A stretch of 64,000 nucleotides of DNA from Diplonema papillatum (Eukaryota > Euglenozoa > Diplonemea > Diplonemida > Diplonemidae): the NCBI GenBank assembly GCA_030068145.1, contig JAPJBO010000613.1, positions 62,001 through 126,000 on the forward strand. The letters run 5' to 3'. This document shows positions 10,911 through 23,700 of the stretch, one piece after another; positions within the stretch are counted from its first letter, which is position 1; every line of letters begins with the position of its first letter. Made by a program: the position numbers and the translations under genes. The notes below the pieces were generated by a model that had not been told where the DNA came from, ran no database searches, and saw nothing but the letters and a program-made list of their open reading frames with translations.

Positions 10911-11640
10911 CTACTAATATTCTGCGTTCTACCTTCAACCACTTGAAAGAAGAGGTTGACGGGGGAAAAGAAAGCGTGGATAAGGAGCGGAAGAAAGCAC
11001 TGATGACGACGACGCCCACACCGGGCGGCAGAAAAGAAAAAAGAAGAAGGAAAAAGAACGAAACCGAAAGGGGGGGGGGGGGGGGGGAGGGGGGGGGGGA
11101 ACACAGGACGCCAAGAAAGCTCGCACACGCCAGGCGGCCGACAACAAAAAGTATGGCGTGTTTTGTAGTTGTTTAGTAGTATAATAAGTGCGTTTGCATT
11201 TATTTTTGGTGATAAGACAGGGCGTTAGCTTGGTCTCCGGCCCATTCCAAATTTGGACCGCTCACGGCTTTTTGCGTCCTCACTCAGGAATGGGCTCAAC
11301 ACAGCACGACGCGACGTATCGTCACGACAACGCTGGGCCCTGAGTGCCTCGGATTGCATAGTGGCCGCCTCTGCCCGGGGCTGATGGTGTGTAGTGCCAC
11401 TTTATTTCTTCTTTTTTCCCCGCCGGCATTTTTCCAAATCTGGACTGACAGTCCAAATGTGGATATAGAAGCCAATCCTCTGGGTAAGAAGACGTAGACG
11501 AGGCGTTTGCAACGCCCCTTCCGGCGGTAACGAGCTTCCGGCATCCTCCAACACATTGCATGTTCGGCGAGAAGAAGAAGCTGGTAGTTGCGGTGGTCCT
11601 GAAAAAAAAAAAAAACGGCAACGAGGAATAGTTGAGTTCA
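10911..11640. other. no gene seen; long G tracts
   Basis: Contains two runs of G (about 11069-11099, interrupted once by A) and purine-rich sequence. No recognisable coding or RNA feature. Confidence 0.4.
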
Positions 11641-11905
11641 CAGTTCTTGACACAATACAGATATCATCCTCCTTCTACTCCGTATACTGGCTCCGTCTTC
11701 TGCGTCGTCTTCACCGTCGCGGATGATGCATAAATCGAAAGTAGAAAGGCCAGGCAGTGATTCGGTGTGCTTGTCACAATCGTCTCAAGCGAGGGGTAAA
11801 GTTACGATGTTTTCGGGATAGCGACGGGTTTTTTAACCTTGTAACGAGTGTTAGGTATTCGTCGGATATATTAATCTTCTAAAATCTGCGATCTCTTATA
11901 AAAAA
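11640..11905. repeat. dispersed repeat family B
   Basis: Matches 3060-3350 from CATCCTCCTTCT through CACCGTCGCGGATGATGCA and AAAGTTACGATGTTTT to GTTAGGTATTCGTCGGATA, with one small internal length difference. Confidence 0.7.
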
Positions 11906-12285
11906 GAAAGGGTGGTTTGTCATGCTTCGCTTTTTTAGAGTGCAAGTTCACTTTTTTTTTGTATAAGCACCTGCTTTGTAGGAAATACTTGAGGAGGCTG
12001 CCAGTTGCAAAAGATCAAAGGAGGTAAATGTGCTGTAGCCCACACGAAACACAGGTGAATCTGGGTTTAGTGGCGGGCGTAAGCGTTCAACAAAAAAGAC
12101 CCATTTTGTAGTTGTATTGTTTCTCCCCCTCTAGCCTCCTTCGAAGTAAGCACAAGGCAGCCCCTCGAGTATTTTTTTTTAAATGGGGGTTTTTTTGATG
12201 GGATTGTGGCTCGTAACCAACCGCCACGGGGCACTACTTTCAAGGGTTGAAAGTGTTTAAGCTCTCTCCAGGGAAACGATGTATT

Positions 12286-12486
12286 TTCTAGCGTTTATTG
12301 TGGTTTAGAGGTTCGGTGTTTTAGGGTCTCCGGTTGACCATTGGGGCTGTGAGGCGGGTGGTATGTGGGTAGTAGGTATGCTTAAATACGGCTAGCCATG
12401 TTTGTAAGTGTTGCGACCGACACCAAGAAGAAATTCGCTTTGAATTTAGTCTTGGGCCCCCCACGCGCATGCATGTTGAGCAGGGG
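12286..12486 (+). repeat. dispersed repeat family A
   Basis: TTCTAGCGTTTATTGTGG, TTTTAGGGTCTCCGGTTGAC, GGCTAGCCATGTTTG, TTGCGACCGACACCAAG, TCTTGGGCCCCCCACGCG. Full-length relative to 47262-47460. Confidence 0.75.
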
Positions 12487-12489
12487 TTG

Positions 12490-13690
12490 CCATGCAGCTC
12501 GTATCGGTCTGTAATATGCGTTCTTACTTCCTTTGGGTTGAGGATATTTTCCGCCGAGTATTTTCGAAGTCAGCAGGTCGCACGAAAAGGGAGGGGGTCG
12601 GCCTAGCTATAGTCATGTTGAGTTTTCCGACTCCCGTAATTCGTGACCGGCCCAGTCAAAAGGCCGCATTCAACTATTCCCTGCGTTTCAAAAAGAAGAT
12701 GTGGAGGGAAAGGATCATAAGTCGCGCTCTGCAGTATGCGGGACCCATTTCGAACGCATGCCCAGCACGCGTGACATACTCCATTCGTCGGCTGGTAGAA
12801 TGTCGCTGTGTATCTCACACGAGGCCTGCCAGCGTTTAACCACGCCGCAAGGCCGACGGGAGCAGCAGCCCCGCCGTCGGACGCAACAAGAAAATCGCAC
12901 AAAACCGAACTTTTTCAGGACCTGCCATCCGTAAACGGGAGGAGTAAAAAAAGAAGAAAAAAAAGAAAAACAGAAAGAAAGGCGGAGAAAAGAAAACGGT
13001 GTGGACGGGTGGGGGGAGGGGGGGGGGTTAGGGACGGGAGAAAAGAGGAAGACGCGTAAGTTCGAAATAAAAAAATGCTGGGGGGGAAAGTGACCGAATC
13101 CCGCGCCTATTTTTTTTTTCTTTCTGATCGCTGAACGTCTCTGTCTCTGTCTTTGTCTCTCTTTCGCTCTGGCGGCGCGTGCATATTCGGAACACGAGGA
13201 ACGGTGGGTGTGAGTTGCGGCTCTCACGACAAAACTCTTTGAGGAAGGGGCCTTCTCTTTCTTGGTTTCTTCTCCAGTGCACGGGTTCGCAGTAAGTTTA
13301 GGCTAAACGCTTTACGCCCGCCACGAAGCCCAGATTTACCCCCCCGTGTTTCGTGTGGGCTACGCACATTTACCTCCTTTGAGGTTTTCGCATCTTCAAA
13401 GTTCAAGTCTTTCCTACAAAGCAGGTGCTTGAATGTATGTATACACAAAAAAGAAAAGCGGAATGAAGTGAGGAGAAGACGCTCACCCACTCACTAATTT
13501 TCAGCACGACGGCGCCGCTCGAGACCTCCTTTGGTGTTCAAAGCCACCGGGTGCGGCTATTTCTTTTTTTTTTTTTTTTGCGTGGTACGGGCCAGGACCT
13601 TATGCAGCCCATTTTCTCCTTCAGACTAGACACCAAGCCCATTTTCTCTGGTGAGTCTTAATGCAGGGGGTCCGGGGGGCACCGGGTACG
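12490..13690. other. no gene seen
   Basis: Holds purine/pyrimidine-rich stretches (12940-13030, 13130-13170) and several overlapping open frames of 60-170 codons, none with a domain I recognise. 11995-12060 has an inverted counterpart at about 13330-13430 (TTACCTCCTTTGAGG, CTACAAAGCAGGTGCTTG). Confidence 0.4.
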
Positions 13691-13693
13691 GCT

Positions 13694-13843
13694 ATTTCTA
13701 GCGTTTATTGTGGTTTAGAGGTTCGGTGTTTTAGGGTCTCCGGTTGACCATTGAGGCTGTGAGGCGGGTGGTATGAGGGTAGTAGGTATGCTTATACACT
13801 TTAACTACGGCTAGCCATGTTTGCAAGTGTTGCGACCGACACC
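13694..13843 (+). repeat. dispersed repeat family A, 3' truncated
   Basis: Same order of motifs as 12286-12430, ending at GTTGCGACCGACACC before a poly-T tract and a family C copy. Confidence 0.75.
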
Positions 13844-13879
13844 TTCTATTTCTCTTTTTTTTTGCGTGGTACGGGCAGT

Positions 13880-13985
13880 GTGCGCGTGATCAGCCGGCTT
13901 GCCGGCTGATTAAATTTCGAGCCCCTTTTTACCGGCAGCCTCGCACAAAAATCAGCCGAATTTCAACAGTGTAAGCTTTGGCTAT
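13880..13985 (+). repeat. dispersed repeat family C
   Basis: GTGATCAGCCGGCTTGCC, GGCTGATTAAATTTCGAGCC, CTCGCACAAAAATCAGCCGA. Confidence 0.7.
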
Positions 13986-14009
13986 GCGGCCGGCCCATCG
14001 ATGATGGCG

Positions 14010-14450
14010 GTCTTTCTTCGACTGTGAAGTGCGCATTGCACATTGTCACTGCCCACCGTGCAGTGTGCCTGGGCGGGTCGAGGGTGACAAAGTGAACGCA
14101 CGGCTCACCGACAAGTCAACCACTTGTCACGTGGCTGGTGGCAGTCTTTCCTCGACTGAAGTGCGCATTGCACAGTGGGCAGTGACAGTGTGGCTGGGCG
14201 GGACCGACAAGTCAACCACTTATCACGTGGCTGGTGGCAGTCTTTCCTCGACTGTGAAGTGCGCATTGCACAGTGGGCAGTGACAGTGTGGCTGGGCGGG
14301 ACCGACAAGTCAACCACTTGTCACGTGGCTGGCGGCAGTCTTTCCTCGACTGTGAAGTGCGCATTGCACAGTGGGCAGTGACAGTGTGGCTGGGCGGGTC
14401 GAGGGTGGCAAAGTGAACGCACGGCTCACCGACAAGTCAACCACCCTCCC
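14010..14450. repeat. 97-bp tandem repeat downstream of GAR1
   Basis: Four units starting at GTGCGCATTGCACA-type words (about 14028, 14161, 14260, 14357). Each holds GGGCAGTGACAGTGTGGCTG, GACAAGTCAACCACTTGTCA and CGTGGCTGGTGGCAGTCTTT. Open frames on both strands follow the period. Confidence 0.88.
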
Positions 14451-14788
14451 CACCCTACCGCCTCCCCTCCTGCCTCCCGCTAAACCAACGCACGTTTAGT
14501 CCGAGTCCGTTTGATGACTATCGTAGATATCTTCTGGCAAGGACACAACTTGAAACGGTAAGCACACGCGTGAAGAAGTACTTGGCTTGTGTCATGATAC
14601 TCTGACCAGTGCAGATACTTCTCGGGTGTGGGTGTGGTGTGTGTGTGTGTGTGTGTGTTGTGCGTTTCTTTTTTGGTCGATGATTTTCGTCGTGCACTTG
14701 CCATGGCGGGCATTTCGCTTTTCTACGGCGATTTGTCGCACATGGGGCACGGCCAGCGCGGGTGTTGCGGACGGGCTCCGCGGCGCGT

Positions 14789-17700
14789 CTACCACCCGCC
14801 GCCTCCCCAGCCGCCGCCTTTGCCGCCGCCGGCCTTCCTGCCGCCTTTGTCGCCTCCCTTGCCTCCGCCGAACTTGCCTCCTCCTTTGCTGCCTTTGCCG
14901 CCTTTTCCGCCTTTTCCGCCCTTTCCGCCCTTCTTGCTGCCCTTCTTCGGCGGCTCCGTGAACTTCCACAGCGCGGAGAACTTTTGCGTGCTCATGTAGA
15001 ACTCGTCGCCCTGCGGGGAAGAAAATTGCGTAGGTTTGGTTTGTTCTTTTGCTTTTTCGTTGTTCGCCAACATTATTTTGCTTTCAGCGTCTTTTCATGC
15101 CTTTTTTGGTGACGGTGTTTGCTTTTTTCTTTCTGCGCCATAGATTTACTGGACTGTATGGTGCCATAGAGTTGTCTTGCTCGCTCTATGCCGTCCACGT
15201 CATGTTCGAAAATGCGTAGGTTTGGTTTGTTCTTTTGCTTTTTCGTTGTTCGCCAACATTATTTTGCTTTCAGCGTCTTTTCATGCCTTTTTTGGTGACG
15301 GTGTTTGCTTTTCTTTCTGCGCCATAGATTTTCTGGACTGTATGGTGCCATAGAGTTTCTGCTCTTCGTATTGTCTGATGAGAACTGCCTAGGAGAAAGG
15401 GAGAAGTAAGAACACGTCTTTGTAACTGATAGCACTAGCGCAAGGGAATGTTGAGGGACTGCCTTAACCCGGGGAAACGAGCTTGGGCGAGGTCACCGGG
15501 GGGTTAGGGAGGGTGGGAAAACTTGAATTTCTCTTTGAACCAACCACACCCTGAAGGCTGTGTTAAGTTCTCTAATCGACTTTTCGCGGTGCATCAACTC
15601 CCTCAGTGAAACTGTGAGAGTTGTCTTGCTCGCTCTATGCCGTCCACGTCATGTTCGAAAATGCGTAGGTTTGCTTTGTTTTGGGGACCCGGGGGTTTGA
15701 AGTGTCTCCGGGGTAACTATTGTCAAAGGGTTCCGTGTTAAGGTATCGGATACTAGGCGTGTGGTGGTGGAAGTGCGCGTGCTTGTGTGGGTGTGTGTCT
15801 TTGTTGCCTGTAGACTTCTACAGAAGTCTTATATTCGCAATTAGGAACAACACCACCGGTCAAGTGGACGTCGCGCTCAATCCAACCCTGCAGATATTTC
15901 TGCTTGTGCAGATCAAGAAAGAGCTGACATCGAGGAGCTAAAGGATGACCAGGTACAGTCATGTTCCCTATGTTTCCCTCTCAAAAGGCTAAGGCCCAGC
16001 CTCCGTTTGTTGTCCTAGCGAGCTCTATACTTCAAATAGTACTCTCCTCCTCGCCCGGCACGCTGCTCCGTGCTCGCTTCTCTCGTCCTTGCGATGCGTG
16101 ATGCAAGATTGAGAGAGGGGGAGAGACGAGTTAGAGTGCAGGGACCATCTCTCCGGGGAGTATCCGGTCGCGCCACTACTGTCCCGTACAACTACGGCGG
16201 GCGTGAGTCGTTACGTCGTGGGCGCGGAGCGAGCCGCGGCCCAGTCAAAGATGATTGCTGCACCGACGGTGGTGCAGCCGGGGGCGTTCGTTGACTGACG
16301 GACGAGACCGCCTGGCAGGCGTGTGTTGACACGTTGTTTCGCGGGGTCTCCTCCTTTTGGCAACAGATTGACGGTGCGTAACAAACGTAGAAAGGTCATG
16401 CAGAGATTGTTGTGTGCGTGTGCCACGAACTTCTGGGCCTCGAGGGAGAACACACGAAAGTGCAGCAAACTCCACCCCGGAACGCGGACGGGCGGGCACC
16501 GGCCCCGCCAATTACGCCGTCACCAGCGAGGAAGGCATCAGCGCCGGTAAAGCGAAGACGGGAGACGACGACCCCCCAACGGAAGAAGAAGCCCAGCGCC
16601 GCCCGTAAAAACGAAGGCAAAGGCCGCAGAAGCATGCAGACCGGCAAGGAAGGGAAGAGTCGCAAAGCGACCGCGCGAGGACGACGACTCGAATGAGTGC
16701 AAACGCCAGAAGCACGACACGGTACGATTGAAGGGGTAGTCATCCAGTGGCTAATGCAGATTATCGCCACAGATTCTTTGATGCTTTGCATACTAACCCA
16801 AAACTTCTGGGGTAAATTACGGTGTTTTTCTCGGGAGCGATGGGGTACTAACGTTTGTACAAGTGTTAGTTCTCGTCGGATTCCTCGGAATAGTATTAAT
16901 CTTCTAATATTCGATCTTAAACGACAAAAAGAATCGAAGGACCACGACGGTTTAAACCCCGGTTGTTTCTCCAACCTTGATGAGACCTTTTCTTCCATCT
17001 CGCAAGTTACCAGTGTTCGGTTGATTCATGAATGACTACTGAACGAGTTTTCCCTTCCGTTTATGCGCGCTGCGTGAGCAACGATCCCACAGCAAATTCC
17101 GAGAAATGTTTGAACGGAAAAAGTACCTCAGTCAGCGAACCGGGTTCAACGCCTGGCGACGGGATGACGGAGAAGTGCACATTTCGGATTTGTCCCAGAA
17201 TCTCGTCGATCTTGCCGAGCTTCTGCTTGTTCTTCGTGTAGACAAAGGCGTTGAACATCGGCACCTGTGTGGTGTGTGCATGTGTGTTGTGTGTGTCGAA
17301 AGGAAGGGTGCAAAAGGGGGCAAACGGTGGGGCTTGCATTTGTCAGTTTTTTGCTTTACCCCTCCAACCTCGCTTTGGGCGAGTAGATATGAGGAGTTCG
17401 CTCAGAAACGTAAGGATTCCAACGTGGGCGTGTTGTTAAAAGTTGACGAATTGTTAGTAAACCCCCCCGTCGCTTAATATTTACATTTTTCTAATATTTG
17501 CATTCTCTTAATATTTACAAAATGCTCTTAATATTTACAAAATCTCTTATTATTCACACTTTCTTAATATTTACATTTTCCATTTTTTATTTTGGCGAGC
17601 AACTTTCCTTCCTGGGAGTACCTGCTGCACGAGCTTTCTGCAGTGCCGTGCTCCATGTGGCGGCCGTCAACTTCATGTTTGCAGGATTCTGTTAAACGTG

Positions 17701-20700
17701 CACGCTTCTTGGCACCATAGTTCTCCCTTCCAGCGTCTCTTTCAGCTGCTGGCGGGGTTGGTCATGCTCTGACGTGGTCTCTCCAGGGGATAAGGGGTTC
17801 GAACACAAGATGTTTGATATCTCACCAGATAGTGAACTTCCGAAGCCGTCGAAGACACCGGCTGCTTCTTGCTCGGCCCGGACAACGGATAATCTGGTCC
17901 GTGATGCCAGTCCCTCGAAGGCGTCTTCACCTTCTCCAGTGTCTTCGTCCGATACGATGGAGCTTGCACACGAGCACTGCAAACACCATCTTCCCGTGAT
18001 GGCAGGTCAGTCATTTCTTGGGGTTGCTATGGTGAGATTTCGGGTTTTGTAAAATATTAAGGGCAGAGTCTCATAATATTTACAAAACCTCATAATATTT
18101 ACAATGCTCATAATATTTACAAAAAAAAATGCAAATATTAAGCGAGGGGGGGGTTTACTGTAAAAGGAGGTTTTCGTATCCTACGAAAGGGTCTCCCTAT
18201 TCAAGAGGTCTAGTCCACTAACTCAGCAGGCATACAAACCCTCAGGCGCGATGAGGGTGGGCACCAAGGGTACCTGTAAATCAAGGAAAAACATCAAAAT
18301 CCAAGCTGCAGCCTCAAAAAAACAGCCCGACTAGGACAGGCGCAGCCCATCGCACCGGAGGTGCGATGGTTTTCGCCCACGGAGTACGTGTGCACGGGGT
18401 GCGGGGAGCGTTTTCGGACGCCCCATCACGCCGCCACGCACTGCAAAAAGTGCGTTTTGGGACTTCGTGTTTTCGTGGGCAAGGGAGATGCCCTCGTCTT
18501 TTCCCCGTGAGGCCGAGACAGAGCAGACGCGAGCGATGGAGGCAACAGGTTGCCTGGCGGGCGGGATGGATGGGATAAGCAAAAGAAAGGGGAAACTGGC
18601 TTGCAAAAAAGTCGAAAAGGAAACCGGTGAGGCATGAGAGATGGATGGTGGGGGACAAACCTGCTCTAACGTGGCGCACCACCTGAGCAACGGCTGGGCT
18701 GTGGGCTAGGGTCGAGTGACCCTATTGGGCATCGAGGGGGGGGGGGGTAGGGGGGGTCAAAAGATCTTTATTACCGGCTGGGAACTTTTTTTCCCGGCTG
18801 CCACACAAAAGTTAAGAAAAAGCGGGACAAAATAAAGCCTTATTTTCCCGCAAAATCCTTATTTTCCCGGTAAATCCTTATTTTCCCGGGAGGCCGTGCT
18901 GTGCGCAAAGAGGGGACTATGAGACAGAAATCATCCCAAACACGCACTAAAACCTCACAACGAGACAGGAAAAGAACCAGAAATCAATCCGGGAAAGAAA
19001 ATGCCGGCGAAAGGGCCGAAGAGAAAGCGCGAAGAGTCCGAGGAGACTTCATCCGACGAAGACAGTGCCGCTGTCGACAGTTCCACTGCTCAAACCAGCA
19101 AAATGGCCAGTTTCCTTGCCCCGTCAAATGCCACGTCAGCCCAGCCCGTTGCCGTTACCCAAGCCCAACCTGTTGTCGTTACCCAAGCCCAACCTGTTGC
19201 CGTTACCCAAGCCCACCGTGTCACGATTGACATCAATCTGCATGTCAACACTGCGACCGATGCCGTGACTGTTCCGCAGCAGTAGCACCACTTTCCCACA
19301 CCCTTTCCTTCTTCTTCTTCCGATCATCAGAGCATGACTCCGTGACTCCGTTCTTACCGTGTCTTCTGCGTTCTGAGAGATATACCGAGACTGCCACCGC
19401 CGAGAGTGATGAAGCCACCATGAGACCAGTGGACACGAGAGCCCCGGCCGGGAAAAAACTAATTCCCAGCCGGTAATAAACCAACGTATAACCGGAAAAT
19501 ACAAGCCTTTTTGTCCCTCGGAATCGACTTTTTCTCTCGACTCGCCCTCCGGGCGAGTCTCGAGAAAAAGTCGATTCCTCGGGACAAAAAGGCTTTTTAT
19601 TTTCCGGTAATAAATAGCTATTTTTTACGTCAAAATGGTGACATTTTCAACCTGTAGACTTAACGGCAGTTTAAGGCTAAAAAAACATGCAAACCGCCTC
19701 AGAAATGCCCGGAATCGTGTTTTTGGGGGAAGTTTCATGGAAAATGGCCCAGGGGGGGGTGTATTCGTTGATGGTTTTAGGGTGGACACCGTTTGGTACC
19801 ACCACGCAGCCTGTGTGTGCTTCATCACTCATAACACCCAACTACGACAGTACAACCACGTACGGGCAGCCATAAAAGGAAACAAAAATGGGCCGAACGA
19901 CGCCCAGGAGCAAGGCAGCTACGAACGCTGCACGTGCGTATCTCCGCAAGCTCGTGCTCAGGAACGAACAGCTGTGCACAGTGCCAACGAAGGTTGTTCT
20001 TCAGTCGTGGCGCCGGCTGCGCGGCAGGGCACGTGCAGTAACTGCAGTGTCTGGGGAGGCCTTTCTGAAGGCCCTCGGAAAGCTATGGGTACGAAAGAGC
20101 CGTCAGCGAACTGGAGGTGGACAGCGACCGGTTGTGTGGTGTGTGGCTTGTGAGTGTTGTGAGCAGAAGAAGCAGAATCAGACTGGTAAAAACGATGACA
20201 GTGTCGACGACGAGGACAGCGACGCTGGTTGTGCCGACGATGATGACAGTGATGAAGGGGCTAGCGACTCTAACACTGACAATGATGACGATGACGATGA
20301 CGATGACGATGACATTGCCAATGGCAATGACAATGACACCAGCAATATGTGGAAACGCCTGTACCAGCGGCTGTACAAACGGCATCAGCGCTTGAAGCGC
20401 AAGCCCACTATACCTAGCTTTTATGCCAAAGATGGCAGTTACTCTGCCGGTATTGTGACCGCGCTGCAGATCCTTCGCAGCTACGGCATTGGTGCCGAGG
20501 CTGCCGGCAAAGCGCTCTCCGACGTATTGGAGTGCGTCATTGGCATGAGAGGGCGCGGACGGAACATCGCGCGTAATACTGTGCGCGACACCGATGCGTA
20601 CAGCGGTCCGAGTACGACTGTACGGTTTCTCCGCCGCCTGCGACAGCTGCGAGAAGATGCTGGAGAAGAGTTGACGGTGCAGGGGGCAGCAGACGCTTCG

Positions 20701-23700
20701 TCGGGCAGCAGAAAGCAGGCCGGCCTGAAGTACCACCAGGTCGCTCTCACAGCCAAGAACCCTTTCTCTGCAAATGGGCGCGTGCTGCAGGTGGTAGCAG
20801 ACGCGACGGTCGGTGAAGGTGGCAGAGCAAGCGATAAAGCTCGGCAGATCGAACGTGTGCAAAACTTTGCGCGTGAGGAGGGCTTCAACACGCCCGACAG
20901 ATTCGTAGTCGACCACGAGAGCGCTGCCCTGGCAGGGTGCAATGAAGCGAATGTGAAGGCCACGGGATGTTCGTCGCACAAGCTGAAGCACATGATCGAG
21001 GCCACGATCATCCCGCAGCACATCGAAGCAGCGATCACCACCCTCCATACAGCCTGCTGCGCTGCCAGCACCATCGCGACTACTTCGTCAGGGTTGAAAG
21101 TGAGGACGTCGATGGTGGCTGCAGAAAGAAGTGAGGACGTCGATGGTGGCTGCAGAAAGAGGGCGTTGGCCAAAGGGCCTAAATCTCGGTCGACAAGTCG
21201 GGAACAAGTACGCGTGGCTTGTTCGAGCTTTGGCTGCTGTTCTTCACAACCGCAACGCTTTCCTTACAGCAGTCAAACGGAAGGAGTTGCACGTCCCTGG
21301 TTCTGATGCAGTGAATGTGATTCTTTCGAGTGAGTCCTTGCCTATCCTTGTGTCGGCATCTTTGTGCTATGCTGCGTACAAAGCATGCCTCGTTTTGTTG
21401 AAACTTGACGAGAAGAAAGAAGGTGAACTTAACGTCACCGAAGCGCGTAAACTGTATCCTGCCTGTCGCGTGATACTCACCAAGCTTGCAAGAGTCAGAA
21501 GTGTGTTTCCCTCTTGGATTGTTGACAAAGTCCCAAAAAACTCTCTGGGCCTTGCACAAGCTGAGGTGCTGTTTACACCGCAAGCAGCGGCTCTTCTTCG
21601 AACTTCCGCGAACGCGATGCTCACGAAGTTCGACTCTTTTGTGGAAAAAGACAAAGAGATGACACCCAGCCGTAGTGGGGACCTCCCTCACTCCAATGAT
21701 TTCGTTGAAGGGGCGCACGCGACAGTATCGTTCATTCAAGATCGCCTTCCGTGTGCCAACCCCGAAAGGGTTGCTAGTATCGCACAAAGAAGACACAACA
21801 GCGGGTCACTGAAAGCCCTTGGCGTGTCTCTGGTTCCCAGCCCCACTACGCACGTCGAGCTTAAAAAAAAAAGAAAGCTTGACTCCAACGAGGAAGTACA
21901 GCGGCGTATTCACAGAACTGCTATGACGCAGCAGCTCAGGACGGGGTACCTGCAGCTTCCGGTGGGCACGATACGTGACAAGGCCACAGAAGCTGGCATT
22001 GACGTAAAGGACTCAAGAGGGCGGTACGTTACGAAGCCCAACCTCGTTGAGGCGCTTGTTGATGCCTCTTACGAAGCCCCTCCATCCCCAACTCGCCGGA
22101 GACTCTTTTGAGCATGGACCTGGACGGTGTCTTTTCCTTCTTCGTTTCATGCTTTCACCGTTTCACGGTGCATTTATTCTCACAGAACCACACCGGTACC
22201 AAACGGTGTCCACCCTGAGTCCGAAAAATGAGCACTCCTCTAAGAGCCTTCTGGAGGCACTTCAGCGGCCAAAAAGTATGTTTTAGGCATTTCTACACGG
22301 TTCTGGGATGATTTAACGACTTTTATTGGGAAAAATAAATTCCCTCTGGTGGAAATGGCTTGCGGAGCGTGACGATAAATTTCGTTTATTTTTGGCAGGA
22401 TTCCATTGTGTTTACGCAGGCCGGAAAAATAAACGAGTTTATTTATGGAATTTATTTCGTGCCGCCAGCCATTTTCAGGTGAAAAAAATAAACGAAATTT
22501 ATTTCGTATCGCGAAAAAAATAAACGTTTATTTTTGCGTGGGGGTTATACAGAGAAATCTGTAGGGGAGACCCCTCGCAAAATTTTTTTTCTCCCTTTGG
22601 TGAGTGAAATCACGCTTTTTGAGCTCGTTTTGAGCCAATGACATCCTTTTCTGATCCTGCCAACTGTGAAAACAGCTCAAGGACAGAGGAAGAAACCGAA
22701 GTTCCAATGCCGTCGAAGCGCGAGCGCGCAGATGACATTCTCAAATCCGCAAAAGTGCCTCGCAAAAGTGCACTGGTTTACGAGGCGGAGTGGGAAGCAT
22801 TCACGACATTTGCGAAGATTAGAACGAGGAAACCTTCGAAAACGGACTTTGTTCTGTATCTTGACAAGTTGCGTGAGTCACAGAAAGGTTCGTCCGTCGC
22901 AAGCATGAGTCCACATAACGTTCTGCTACGCAATGTCTCAGACACACAACGTTCTGCCGCGCACATTTGCTACGCAACGTTCTGCTAAACACCAACGTAA
23001 CTGCAAAGCAGTATGGTTTTCTTTCCATCCTCGGGAATTTATTTTTCCCAATAAAATCATTTATTCGGCAATAATTTCCGCCAATTTTGCCTCGGTGTCG
23101 GTTTCCGCTCGTGGCTCGGGGTTGCAAACCCCCCCTCGGGCCTCCCTCGGGACTAAAACCGACACCTCGACAAAATAAACGGAAATTATCTTGCCGAATA
23201 AATGCTTATTATTGCCTTGCAGGGGCCCCTGAGGGGCTCCTAAATTTTTGACCCATTTTGACAGCTTTTGACCCCCCCTAGGGCTAAGTTGGATGGAAAC
23301 GCCGTTTCTTTTAGTTTTTTCGAAATATGGAAACGGAAACGGAAACGGAAACGGAAACGTTTCCGTTTCTTTTAAAAGAAACGCCGGAAGGCTCCTCATG
23401 CTGAGGGGTCCTATAGAATACCACTTCGCGGGTCCTTCTGTGTGTCCGTCGGGTGTCCGTTTCCAGCCAAATTTTGGCTTTCCTTTCAGAGGGCGGGATC
23501 ACCTTCTTCTTTTGATCTACCAGCGGGCACTTCTCTTCCTCCGTCTTCTGGCGGGCTCTCTGACTCTTCAGGGCCCTTCCTGGGCTGTTCTTCGACTTGG
23601 CTCGGCCCCTTCTTGTGTGTCGTCGCGGTCTCGTTTGTGCAGAGCAGTCGCTGATGCTCACCGCTTTCTTTCGTCGGCGATCTGAGACGAGCAAATAGAA

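Noticed and set aside
20083-21173. Minus-strand frames of 230-321 codons opposite the transposase
   Set aside because: Shadows of the GC-rich transposase gene; their sequence shows no domain, while the plus strand does.
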